Source: Deltaproteobacteria bacterium | GTDB taxonomy: Bacteria; Myxococcota_A; Polyangia; GCA-2747355; JADLHG01 | Assembly (NCBI GenBank): GCA_020848905.1 | Contig: JADLHG010000043.1 | Coordinates: 1-64,000 of the forward strand | Direction: 5' to 3' | DNA length: 64,000 nucleotides | Shown: positions 1-7,549 of the stretch, piece by piece | Position numbering within the stretch: position 1 is the first letter of the stretch | How the letters are laid out: each line of letters begins with the position of its first letter | Program-made: the position numbers and the translations under genes | The notes under the pieces: model-generated | Told to the model about the DNA's origin: nothing | Seen by the model: the letters and a program-made list of their open reading frames with translations, nothing else | Database searches by the model: none

Positions 1-591
1 GAGCAGCTGACCCTTACGATTCCGCCCAAATAGCGAGGAGGTGCAGTGTGAAGCGTTCTTCAGTACGTAGGCGAGGGCTGCGCGCACCTCACTCGGTGTG
101 CGCAGGATGTGCTGATGGTAGCGGTCCCGAAAGACCTGCCCCTTGCGGCCCGCCGTGCGGTTGAGCGCGTGCGCGAGGCGGATCGCCAGCGCGCGGAGGC
201 CTCGCATGAGCACCTCCCGGTCCTTGGCCTCCGTCACGAGGTGCAGGTGGTTCTTCTGGATCGAGTAGTGCGCGAGGTTCAGGCCGAACCGCCCCGCCGA
301 CTTCACAAAGGCCTTCTCGATCGCCCGGAGCTGCTTCTTGCTCCGCAGGTTCGGCAGCCCCTCCACCACCTTCATCGTGACGTGCACCGGGAATCGGCTC
401 GCGAGGAGCGGTCGCGCCCGATGCGGCAAGCCGCTCCCCGGCTGCTTCTTCCGCCCCGCACCCGTACGCTTCCCACCCCACCCCTTCGCCTCCCGCATAG
501 GCAACGGAAGCTGCTGCACAGAACCCGCCGGCGAACGTGTGCCCGAAGACCGGTCACCTCCCGAGGAGGATTCGTGTTTGCGTGCCATCAT
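1..591 (-). CDS. REP-associated/IS200-like tyrosine (Y1) transposase, 3' end cut by window
   Basis: The minus-strand frame is open from ATG at 591 (second ATG at 588) to the left edge, 197 codons with no stop, so the C-terminus is outside the window. A basic, low-complexity N-terminus of about 65 residues precedes the Y1 domain. Visible family marks are 'FPVHVTMKV', the metal-binding HUH-type 'NHLHL', 'RLAHALNRTAGRKGQVF', 'DRYHQHIL' and the helix 'ALAYVLKNA', whose Tyr is the likely catalytic residue. Single-copy chromosomal members are usually housekeeping-like REP transposases (RAYTs) rather than parts of an IS, and no terminal repeats are visible. The gene has its own good promoter and no Shine-Dalgarno. 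Confidence 0.85.
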   Translation of the reverse strand, partial: MMARKHESSSGGDRSSGTRSPAGSVQQLPLPMREAKGWGGKRTGAGRKKQPGSGLPHRARPLLASRFPVHVTMKVVEGLPNLRSKKQLRAIEKAFVKSAGRFGLNLAHYSIQKNHLHLVTEAKDREVLMRGLRALAIRLAHALNRTAGRKGQVFRDRYHQHILRTPSEVRAALAYVLKNASHCTSSLFGRNRKGQLL

Positions 592-602
592 GAATAAGGC
601 CA

Positions 603-631
603 ATACTAGCAGAACGCTGGTTTGACGTCAA
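603..631 (-). promoter_or_regulatory. Sigma-70-type promoter of the Y1 transposase, near-leaderless
   Basis: On the minus strand TTGACG (631-626) is followed after exactly 17 bp by TAGTAT (608-603). The start codon ATG lies only 11 bases further on (591). The predicted transcript would begin about 0-5 nt before the ATG, and no Shine-Dalgarno is present. The -35 is embedded in a perfect palindrome, TTGACGTCAA (622-631), which could also be an operator. Confidence 0.6.
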
Positions 632-916
632 GAGATGTCCTTGCACGAACACACAAACACAACAAACAAACGCCCCCCTCCCCGCGGCACCGATCCACCT
701 CCACCGCCCGCGTGTGCTCCCGGGCGCTCGCGCTCGCCGCGGCCTGGAGACGCGCCGCCGTGCGCCTCACCCTCTACGGAACGGCCAAGAGCACCCTCTG
801 GGTGGCCGACTTCCTGGACTGAATCGGGTCACCTGGGCCACGATCGCTCGCGTCTAGCTTCGCTGCGCGGCTCCAACGACTGCGTGCCGCCCATTCGACG
901 CGCAAGGAGGACGACC
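632..916. other. Intergenic region, no gene seen
   Basis: This stretch separates the transposase from the lipoprotein at 917. An open plus-strand frame runs through it in phase with the lipoprotein, but its amino acids are Pro/Arg/Thr-rich and look non-coding. The region starts with an A/C-rich tract near 650-672. A clear AAGGAGG (904-910) sits just before the lipoprotein start. No RNA gene or terminator was recognised. Confidence 0.5.
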
Positions 917-2413
917 TTGAACCAGTATCCTCGAGCGCGCTCTCTAGTCCTCGCCGGCTGCTTGGCGTGGCTGTCGAGCTGCGACGATCCCCAGATTTTT
1001 CCCGTCGACGGAGGCCAGCCGGCGAAGTCGGACGCGACTGCTCGCGCCGACGGCGGCGCGCCAGCCCCGGGGGCGTGGGTCGCGACAGTGAACCCGACCG
1101 ACTACCACGATTCGAGCGGAGTGGCGCTCGTGCGCGATCGGTCGGGGGACCTGTTCGTGGCCGGCACGTTCTACGGCGAGGCGCGCCTCGGTGACCGCCA
1201 GCTCAAGGCGGTCGGGGAGCAGGACATCTTTCTCGCGCGCTACGCCGCCGACGGGAAGCTCCGCTGGGTCAAGACCTGGGGGGGATCGGACCACGACACC
1301 GTGGTGTCAATGGTGCTCGGGACGGCCGGCGAGCTCTACCTCGGCGGCGCGATCTCGACGCAGGTGGACTTCGATGGGCAGCCTGCGCGCTCGCTCTCCG
1401 GCCAGAACGCGTTCGTGGCGCGGCTCGACGCGAGCGACGGCCGTGTGCGGTGGGTGCGCGTGGGGGCGAGCGCGGTGGACTCGAGCGTGACGCGGCTCGC
1501 GGTCGGTCTGCGGGGAGGTGTCTACGCGGCCGGGACCTCCGAGACCGAGCTTGGATTCGCCGAGGCGCCCCCGCGGCGGCGTCCTCGTCCCGCGCCCACG
1601 GCGTCATCCCGCGTCTTCGTCGTGCGGCTCGGTGCCGACGGCAAGCAGGAGAGTCTGCACCGTCCGGTAGAGAACACGCGCTGCGAGGGTTTCGTGGTGG
1701 ACGGGGACGGAGCCTCCTATCTCGCCTGCGCCTTCATCGGCGAGGTCCGGATCGACGGCGCGGTGCTCAAGAGTCAGGGCGGCTCGAGCGCTACGATAGA
1801 TGAGGGCGACGGGCTTCTGCTCAAGATGGCGGCCGACGGGCGCCTGCTCTGGCACCGCGTGCTCACCGGTCCCAGGGACGACCGCTTCACCGACCTCGCC
1901 CGCGACGTCTCGGGAGAGGTATGGGCCGTCGGTCGGTTCGTCGGCCCGGCGACCTTCGCGGGTCAGTCGCTCGCGGCGCAGGGAACGCGGGGCGACCTCC
2001 TGCTCGCGCGTCTCTCGAGCGACGGTGTGCTCGTCGGAGCGCGCACCGACGGCGCGCCGGAGGTGGACCCCTTGCCGCTCAAGGTCACGCCCGACGGTCG
2101 AGGCGGGGTGCTCGTGGCCGGTCGGTTCGGTGGCTCGAGCTGGCGCCTCGGGCCGGTGACGGCGAGAGGTGCGCCAGAGGGGGGCGCGCTCTTCGTCACG
2201 CGCTACGACGGCAAGGCCGAGCCGGTCTGGGTCACCACCGCCGTCGCGACGGATCGGGGTGTGGTCACCGCCCGAGACGTGCTCGGTAGCGCTGGCCAGG
2301 TCATGACCGTGACCGGCTCCTACCTCGGGGAGACGACCTTCGACGGCGTGAAGACCCCGGTGGGTCCCTCCCTGCCGCGCCAGGGCTTCGTCTGGCAGAC
2401 GGTGGCGCCGTGA
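917..2413 (+). CDS. Lipoprotein with SBBP-type beta-propeller repeats
   Basis: This is a 498-residue exported lipoprotein starting at TTG 917, seven bases after AAGGAGG. The signal peptide ends in the lipobox 'LSSC', followed by an Asp/Ala/Gly linker. The rest is about seven repeats of the form 'hhVAGtf.G...hg...l...G..DhFlar..adG...W', the bacterial beta-propeller (SBBP) pattern, for example around 'GDLFVAGTFYGEARLG' and 'DIFLARYAADGKLRWVKTWG'. Such proteins are cell-surface propellers of unknown ligand. An upstream ATG at 635 was rejected because it would add a Pro/Arg-rich leader before the signal peptide. No neighbour suggests a specific role. Confidence 0.8.
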   Translation: MNQYPRARSLVLAGCLAWLSSCDDPQIFPVDGGQPAKSDATARADGGAPAPGAWVATVNPTDYHDSSGVALVRDRSGDLFVAGTFYGEARLGDRQLKAVGEQDIFLARYAADGKLRWVKTWGGSDHDTVVSMVLGTAGELYLGGAISTQVDFDGQPARSLSGQNAFVARLDASDGRVRWVRVGASAVDSSVTRLAVGLRGGVYAAGTSETELGFAEAPPRRRPRPAPTASSRVFVVRLGADGKQESLHRPVENTRCEGFVVDGDGASYLACAFIGEVRIDGAVLKSQGGSSATIDEGDGLLLKMAADGRLLWHRVLTGPRDDRFTDLARDVSGEVWAVGRFVGPATFAGQSLAAQGTRGDLLLARLSSDGVLVGARTDGAPEVDPLPLKVTPDGRGGVLVAGRFGGSSWRLGPVTARGAPEGGALFVTRYDGKAEPVWVTTAVATDRGVVTARDVLGSAGQVMTVTGSYLGETTFDGVKTPVGPSLPRQGFVWQTVAP

Positions 2414-2553
2414 GCCGGCCCGCGGACGTGGGGCGCTGGTCGTGCTGGCCGCGCCTCGTCGCGGCGAGGCCGCCCAGGCGCTGAATCAGCGCGGGGTGAT
2501 CGCGCAGGCCCCGTCGAAGATCGCGGCCACGCGAGTCCTACGCGCCTGGGCCT

Positions 2554-2721
2554 TCAGCGCTTGATAGACCCTGCAGGTCGATCTGGAGCCGCGGGGGAGC
2601 TGTCGATGGTCCGGCGGTCCGTGGCCAGCGCACCGTCAGCCTGGCCGCCGTCCTCGTGCGCCGGTTTCGCACTGCAGCTACCGAGCAGGAGCAGCGCGAG
2701 GCCCGTGGTGAGCCGTACCAT
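2554..2721 (-). CDS. Tiny putative lipoprotein (55 aa), coupled to the ORF upstream
   Basis: The ORF encodes 55 residues beginning 'MVRLTTGLALLLLGSC', a textbook lipoprotein signal with the lipobox Cys at position 16. A short Asp/Gly/Ala/Arg linker of the style used by larger lipoproteins in this window follows, and the frame stops at 2554-2556. Its ATG shares one base with the TAA of the preceding small lipoprotein (TAATG at 2723-2719), which suggests translational coupling. There is no independent Shine-Dalgarno. No functional domain remains, so it may be a real small lipoprotein or the N-terminal stump of a decayed one. Confidence 0.45.
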   Translation of the reverse strand: MVRLTTGLALLLLGSCSAKPAHEDGGQADGALATDRRTIDSSPAAPDRPAGSIKR

Positions 2722-2936
2722 TAGATGATGCAGTCATGCGACGAATGTAGCGGTAGATGACGCCGGCCGAGACGCGACCGCAGCTCCGTCGAGGCGGCGA
2801 GGTCCGTGCGTGCCGGACTCGCGGCATCATCCGACCCGGCGGGTGCCGTGCTGCCGCACGCCGTGAGGAGGGGGAGCGCGAGCACCCAGAAGCCCCGGGG
2901 TGCGACCCGAAGGACGTTCAGCGCGCTCAGTACCAT
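2721..2936 (-). CDS. Small putative lipoprotein (71 aa) overlapping the cytochrome-porin gene
   Basis: The ORF encodes 71 residues. The signal peptide carries 'VLALPLLTAC' (lipobox Cys27), then a Ser/Asp/Ala-rich stretch and a tail 'HLPLHSSHDCII'. The ATG at 2936 lies inside the last codons of the cytochrome-porin gene (10-base overlap), and its stop overlaps the start of a second small lipoprotein. The arrangement looks like a coupled chain cytochrome-porin, lipoprotein A, lipoprotein B. The C-terminus has no recognisable domain. Function is unknown. Decay of a once longer gene is an alternative explanation. Confidence 0.45.
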   Translation of the reverse strand: MVLSALNVLRVAPRGFWVLALPLLTACGSTAPAGSDDAASPARTDLAASTELRSRLGRRHLPLHSSHDCII

Positions 2937-4387
2937 GCGCGGACGTATAGCATGCCGTCCAGGCCGCTCGTGACCTTGGTGGTGCCGCCGCCTCCGCTCC
3001 GCCGCCAGCGCACCTCGCCCGTGAGTGAAAGGCCGGGGAGCGCAATCCAGTCGCCGCCCCAGCTCACGCGGTGGACCTGGTCCCCGGCCACGCGCAGATC
3101 GGGGTCCGAGAGATCGTACTTCACCCGCAGGTTGAGCCCGTTGAAGGGCAGGTAGTCGAGCTCCTGGTAGAGCGCGAGCTGCGCCGCGTGGCTGTCCGAG
3201 AGCTCGCGCTGGTGCGAGCCGAAGGCCAGCTCCCCGAGGTACGTGAGCGGCACGCGGTCCGAGAAGTACCAGGGGTTGAAGCCCCACTGCAGGCTCAGGC
3301 TCCGCGTGTCGCCGCCGTCGAGGGAGCTGCGCTCGCGCACCATGCCGCTCACGCCGAGCTGCCAGCCGAGGTCGCGCCAGCCCGCGCTCGCCGCCAGGCC
3401 CCAGCCCTTCACCCCGACGAAAGGCGGCATCCCCGTCTCGTCGACGGCGCTCGTCGGGACGTGCTCCTTCGGCCCCGGTCGAAAGACCGCCAGATGAAAG
3501 TAGGGGTAGTTCGGCGCGAAGCCGACCTCCACCCCCGTCACGCGGCTCTCCAGGATCCCGAGGTCGAGCTCGAAGTCGCGCCGGATGGGCGAGGTGTGGT
3601 CGTCGAGGTGCGTGCCGAAGGGGGGCAGAAAGCGCCCCACGCGCACGTAGCTCCGGAAGGGGAGCTCGTGCAGCATCAGGAAGACGTCCTTGACCATGAA
3701 GGGCACGTGCTCGGCGAAGGTCGCGGCGAAGCTCTTCGACTTGGCCAGCACGCCGGCCGTCACCGAGGCGGTCAGGTGCTCCACCGGGTGCAGCGCGAGG
3801 TGCGTGTCGAGCTGCATGGGAAAGACGTTCACCTTCTCTTCGACGAACCAGCTCGCGAGACGGAGGTCGAGGCCGAGGAGCAGCAGCGGATCCGCGCGGA
3901 GGCCGGCGTAGCGGTCCTGATCGAAGGCCATCTTCGAGCGCTTGCCGAGCGGCCGCCCCCACGCCAGGTCGGGGAGGCGGTTTCGCCGCACCTGCTCGCG
4001 GTTCAGGAACTTCAAGAGGTGCCGGTTCCAGTCCTTGTAGCCGCGGTGCGAGGCGTAGAGCATGGGCAAGGTGCTCTGGCCGAAGAAGCGGCCCGAGACG
4101 GTGCGCAGCCCGCCGCCGGTCGGATTCACGTGGCAGGTCATGCAGGAGAGGTTGCACTTGCGCTCGCGCAGGCGCGGGTTCTTCCAGGCGTTCGGAACCG
4201 TGTGGCAGTTGTCGCAGGTGCGGCCCTCGCGCGCTCCGTAGAGCGGCAGAGCCTCGGCGCGGGGGACGAGGTCGACCGCGCGCCTGGTGGGCCGATTCAC
4301 CGCGAGGAGCAGCGCCGCCAGCGCGACCGGCACCGCCACGGCGAAGCGCGCCCCGACTCGCCGCCAACGCGCACGCGCGAGCCTCAT
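2927..4387 (-). CDS. Cytochrome c-porin fusion (N-terminal di-CxxCH domain, C-terminal beta-barrel)
   Basis: This 486-residue protein begins with a basic N-terminus and a hydrophobic export segment ('AVPVALAALLLAV'). Two heme-binding CxxCH motifs follow ('CDNCH', 'CMTCH') within about 30 residues of each other. The remaining ~370 residues alternate polar and aromatic/hydrophobic positions like an outer-membrane barrel, include a porin-like 'RVGRFLPPFGTHLDDHTSP', and end in Trp-Tyr as outer-membrane proteins often do. The start overlaps the stop of a c-type cytochrome lipoprotein by 4 bp. Inference: the pair moves electrons across or onto the outer membrane. A plain porin with a heme plug is the main alternative. 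Confidence 0.7.
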   Translation of the reverse strand: MRLARARWRRVGARFAVAVPVALAALLLAVNRPTRRAVDLVPRAEALPLYGAREGRTCDNCHTVPNAWKNPRLRERKCNLSCMTCHVNPTGGGLRTVSGRFFGQSTLPMLYASHRGYKDWNRHLLKFLNREQVRRNRLPDLAWGRPLGKRSKMAFDQDRYAGLRADPLLLLGLDLRLASWFVEEKVNVFPMQLDTHLALHPVEHLTASVTAGVLAKSKSFAATFAEHVPFMVKDVFLMLHELPFRSYVRVGRFLPPFGTHLDDHTSPIRRDFELDLGILESRVTGVEVGFAPNYPYFHLAVFRPGPKEHVPTSAVDETGMPPFVGVKGWGLAASAGWRDLGWQLGVSGMVRERSSLDGGDTRSLSLQWGFNPWYFSDRVPLTYLGELAFGSHQRELSDSHAAQLALYQELDYLPFNGLNLRVKYDLSDPDLRVAGDQVHRVSWGGDWIALPGLSLTGEVRWRRSGGGGTTKVTSGLDGMLYVRAWY

Positions 4388-4749
4388 GGGGGATACCCCA
4401 CCTTGCTCCAGCGTACGAGCACCGCCTTCTCCCAGCTCGTGACCCGGCGCGCGGCCCCGGGGGGCATCTTGTCCTTCTTGAGGACGTTGGTCTCGATGCC
4501 GTGGTAGCCCGCCACGGTGCCCTCGTAGGTGGTGTAGTTCTGATCGCTCTCCTCGCCGCGCTTGCCGGGTCGGGTCGTCTCCGAGTGGCAGGGCACGCAG
4601 TAGTGGCTGACGATCGGCTGGATGTGCACCGCGTAGGTCGGGACGGCCGGGATACTCTCGGGGGCCACGTCCTCGAGCGCGAGGTCTCCGCAGCCGGTGG
4701 CGAGGAGCCCAGCGAGGAGAACCCGGACGCGAAGCCGATCGAAGGACAT
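4384..4749 (-). CDS. Mono-heme c-type cytochrome lipoprotein
   Basis: The product is 121 residues starting at ATG 4749. An in-frame ATG at 4788 exists but would put 13 extra residues before the signal peptide. The signal 'RVLLAGLLATGC' ends in lipobox Cys20. The heme motif is Cys51-V-P-Cys54-His55 in 'HYCVPCHSE', and 'KMPPGA' (Met95) is a plausible distal ligand region as in cytochrome-c domains fused to planctomycete-type proteins. Its TGA overlaps the ATG of the cytochrome-porin gene by 4 bp, so the two are almost certainly co-translated partners. Confidence 0.8.
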   Translation of the reverse strand: MSFDRLRVRVLLAGLLATGCGDLALEDVAPESIPAVPTYAVHIQPIVSHYCVPCHSETTRPGKRGEESDQNYTTYEGTVAGYHGIETNVLKKDKMPPGAARRVTSWEKAVLVRWSKVGYPP

Positions 4750-4813
4750 GCGTCCGAGAAGCCTATCGCGGAGGCCCGGCGGGCTCAAGGCGCGAGCGCC
4801 GCACTGTCACGGC

Positions 4814-6319
4814 TCAGCGGATGGCGAAGTGCTTACGCCAGAAGCGCGGGATGCGCATCGTCGGCAGGTAGTTCCAGGTGTGGCCGGTGAGGAGCGCGGA
4901 GCGATCGATGCGCGGGTCGAACCACGCGAGCTCCGTCGGGCGGCCCACCTGCCGGAGGATCTCCTCGGCGGCGCGCCACCCGGCGTAGACCGCGCTCTCC
5001 ATCGACGCGGGGAAGTTCGTGCGTACCCAGTCCCCCGCCAGCAAGAGGTCCGCGATGGAGGTGCGCACGGGGAGGCGCAGCTTCTCGCTCCCCGGATGCG
5101 GGCAGTGGATGGCCATCGGGATGCGATGCACGACCGCGTGAAGCAGCTTGGCCTGCTTTACCTCGGGCAGGTACTCGCTCATCTCGCGGATCACCGACGC
5201 GATCACCTCGTCGTCGGTCATGGCCGGCAGCCGCCGCGTGTTGATGATGTTGGTCCCGATGAAGGAGGGACGGTCGCGCCACCCGCGGTAGATGTTCGAG
5301 AAGTCGTAGAAGTCGCAGTTGATGCTGCGCGGAGAGCGATAGCGGGCCCAGAAGGGACGCCGCGTGAGCTTGCGATCGAACCAGAGGTACGGGCTGATGT
5401 ACGGGCAGGGCTCGAGCTGGCTCAGCGCCTCGAACTCGGGCAGCCGCGCGCGCCATTCGGCAGGCAGCAGCGCGTGGAGCGCCTGGGGCGGCACCGCGCC
5501 GACGGTGAGGCGCGCCTCGATCGCCCGTCCGTCGGCGAGGGTCACCCCCGTGACGCGGCCGGGGGTGCCGCGGAAGGCGCGCGCCGGGCAGGAGAGCCAG
5601 ACCTCGCCCCCGTCGCGCTCGATGGCGGCCTTCGCCGCGGGAGCGAAGAGGTCACCGAGGCCTCCGTCGGAGAAGCCGATGCCGAGCGAGCGATGCCCGG
5701 TGAGGTGCTTGTGAAAGCGCAGGAGCGCCGCGGCGGAGCATTGCTCGAGGGGCACGTTCAAGATGGCGAGCGCGGTGAACTGCCAGAAGCGCTCGATGAA
5801 GGCCTCGGAGACGCCGAACTCGCGCAGCACGTCGATGGCCCGGCGGTCGTCGAAGGAGAGGATCTCGTCCTCGGTGGCTTGCAGCGCGAAGGCCGTGATG
5901 GGGATGGTGCTGAGCCGGTCCCAGGTGCTGAGCTCCCGGTCCACGTAGGCGCTCGGCATCTGGTGAAAGGGGGACGGCAGCGGCGCGGCGCGGATCGGCA
6001 GCTCCTTGGCGCCGTCGACGAGGAAGATGAACTCGCCGGCGGGCTGGAAGATCACCTTGTGGCTGGTCCCGAGGCGGTCGAGCAGCCGGAACATGTTCGG
6101 GTAGGGGTTCAGCAGGATGTGCGGGCCGATGTGGACCGGGTCGCCCGTGGTGGGCTCGGTCCAGCTCTGCGCGCGTCCGCCGAGCCGGCTGTCCTGCTCG
6201 ATCACGGTCACCTTCAGGCCGCTGCCCCGCAGGCCCACCGCGCAGGTCAGGCCGGCCAGGCCGCCACCGACGATGAGCACGTCGGTCTTCACGGTCTTCG
6301 CCTGCTCGTCGGTCATCAT
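4814..6319 (-). CDS. FAD-dependent phytoene desaturase / hydroxysqualene dehydroxylase (HpnE) family oxidoreductase
   Basis: The 501-residue flavoprotein starts with 'VLIVGGGLAGLTCAVGL', the FAD-binding Rossmann motif, followed by 'EQDSRLGGRAQS' and the plant-type desaturase/HpnE signature around 'GPHILLNPYPNMFRLL'. The C-terminus has the second FAD contact 'LLLAGDWVRTNFPASMESA'. Family members desaturate phytoene or reduce hydroxysqualene to squalene. It is divergent from a squalene/phytoene synthase and ispH, which supports an isoprenoid role. The sequence alone does not separate HpnE from a carotenoid desaturase. Translation probably starts on a leaderless message (see the promoter at 6320-6348). 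Confidence 0.8.
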   Translation of the reverse strand: MMTDEQAKTVKTDVLIVGGGLAGLTCAVGLRGSGLKVTVIEQDSRLGGRAQSWTEPTTGDPVHIGPHILLNPYPNMFRLLDRLGTSHKVIFQPAGEFIFLVDGAKELPIRAAPLPSPFHQMPSAYVDRELSTWDRLSTIPITAFALQATEDEILSFDDRRAIDVLREFGVSEAFIERFWQFTALAILNVPLEQCSAAALLRFHKHLTGHRSLGIGFSDGGLGDLFAPAAKAAIERDGGEVWLSCPARAFRGTPGRVTGVTLADGRAIEARLTVGAVPPQALHALLPAEWRARLPEFEALSQLEPCPYISPYLWFDRKLTRRPFWARYRSPRSINCDFYDFSNIYRGWRDRPSFIGTNIINTRRLPAMTDDEVIASVIREMSEYLPEVKQAKLLHAVVHRIPMAIHCPHPGSEKLRLPVRTSIADLLLAGDWVRTNFPASMESAVYAGWRAAEEILRQVGRPTELAWFDPRIDRSALLTGHTWNYLPTMRIPRFWRKHFAIR

Positions 6320-6348
6320 GGCGCCTATATATAAGGAAAGCAGGCGCC
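6320..6348 (-). promoter_or_regulatory. AT-rich promoter island directly before the desaturase start, leaderless type
   Basis: Immediately upstream of ATG 6319 the minus strand reads TTATATATA, a -10-like box whose end is about 6 bases from the ATG, with no Shine-Dalgarno. The island is bracketed by a 7-bp inverted repeat (GGCGCCT 6320-6326, AGGCGCC 6342-6348) that could bind a regulator. The island stands out against the very GC-rich surroundings. Confidence 0.45.
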
Positions 6349-6473
6349 TGGCCAGCGCGTCGCGTCATGAGGCGCCTTCGCCGGTTGAAGGGGTCAGGTC
6401 CGGTGTGTATGCTGCGCCGCGGTTCGGCCGGGCGCGTGGCCCGCGAGCCGCGCATCCGCGTGGAGGGAGGTCG

Positions 6474-7547
6474 ATGAGCGTGACGAGCGTGACGAGCGCG
6501 CAGGGAGGTGCCGAGCAAGATCCGTGGCCCTTCTGCCACCAGATCCTCCCCGATGTGTCGCGCACCTTTGCGCTGACGATCCCCGTTTTGCCCCGTCGGC
6601 TCGCAGACAGCGTCTGCTGCGCCTATCTCATCTGCCGCATCGCGGACACGGTGGAGGACCGTCCGGACGTGACGGAGCCGCAGCGGCGGCACCTCTTCAA
6701 GCTGCTCGAGCGCCTGCTCGACGAGCCCGCGGACGCCCAGGCCCTCGCCGCGTTCGACGACGCCTGGCCCGACGATCCGGCGAGCCCGTACCAGACGCTG
6801 ATGCGCGGCACGCGCACGGTGATGACGGCCTACGGCACGCTGCCCGCGTCGCATCGCGCGGCGGTGGCCGACTGCGCGCGCGAGATGATGCAGGGGATGG
6901 GGCAGATGATCCACCGCCCGGCCGTCGACGGGGTGGTCTACGTTTGCGCCGACCTGCCGGAGCTCGAGCGCTACTGTCACTTCGTCGCCGGGACGGTGGG
7001 GCTCATGCTCACGCGGCTCTTCGACGCGCACCTCGGGGCGGGCAACGGGTTTTCCGCCCCGGAGCGCGCCGAGGAGGGGAGACGCTTCGGCCTCGCGCTG
7101 CAGCTCACGAACATCCTCAAGGACCACGTGACGGACGTGGAGCGCGGGGTGAGCTTCCTCGCGCGCGAATGGCTGGCCGCGGGCGAGAAGGCGGGTCCGC
7201 TCTCTCCGGCCCACCTGGCGGAGCTCGTGCGCCATACGCTCGGGCACCTGGACACGGCGGAGGCCTACACCCTCGCCTTGCCGGCCTCCTCCGACGGGAC
7301 GGGGATGCGGCTCTTCTGCCTCTGGGCCTTCTGGATGGCCGCGGCGACCTTGCGCGAGGTGGCGCGCGCCCGCGACGCCGTGCCGAAGATCGACCGTAAC
7401 GAGGTGGCCGAGATCATCGAATACACGAAGGCCCACGTTCTCGACGACGCGGCGCTGCGTCGGCGTTACGACCGCTACCGTCAGGAGGCGCTCGCGGCCG
7501 CGGAGGCGGCGGGCGGAGCCGTCGGAGGCGTTTCCCTCGGGAGGTGA
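6474..7547 (+). CDS. Squalene/phytoene synthase family enzyme
   Basis: The 357-residue protein starts at ATG 6474 after a strong GGAGGGAGG. It is a trans-isoprenyl diphosphate head-to-head synthase: 'SRTFALTIPVLP' opens the fold, the first Mg-diphosphate motif is D58-T-V-E-D62, and the second is D217-H-V-T-D221 in 'TNILKDHVTDVERG'. The enzyme joins two farnesyl or geranylgeranyl diphosphates. 'DTVED' and the overall pattern resemble squalene synthase slightly more than phytoene synthase, but product specificity cannot be read off. The stop overlaps the ispH translation-start region, and a desaturase/HpnE-like gene is divergent. Confidence 0.85.
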   Translation: MSVTSVTSAQGGAEQDPWPFCHQILPDVSRTFALTIPVLPRRLADSVCCAYLICRIADTVEDRPDVTEPQRRHLFKLLERLLDEPADAQALAAFDDAWPDDPASPYQTLMRGTRTVMTAYGTLPASHRAAVADCAREMMQGMGQMIHRPAVDGVVYVCADLPELERYCHFVAGTVGLMLTRLFDAHLGAGNGFSAPERAEEGRRFGLALQLTNILKDHVTDVERGVSFLAREWLAAGEKAGPLSPAHLAELVRHTLGHLDTAEAYTLALPASSDGTGMRLFCLWAFWMAAATLREVARARDAVPKIDRNEVAEIIEYTKAHVLDDAALRRRYDRYRQEALAAAEAAGGAVGGVSLGR

Positions 7548-7549
7548 TG

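Noticed and set aside
622-631. TTGACGTCAA as a eukaryotic-style CRE or other known operator
   Set aside because: It is explained by the -35 of the transposase promoter. The palindrome is kept only as a possible autoregulatory site.
635-916. N-terminal extension of the propeller lipoprotein from ATG 635
   Set aside because: It would place a Pro/Arg-rich stretch before the signal peptide, while TTG 917 has AAGGAGG at the right distance.
2721-4367. 548-residue minus-strand ORF over the cytochrome-porin gene
   Set aside because: Arg/Ala/Pro-rich shadow frame. Only its last 71 codons (from 2936) look like protein and are listed separately.
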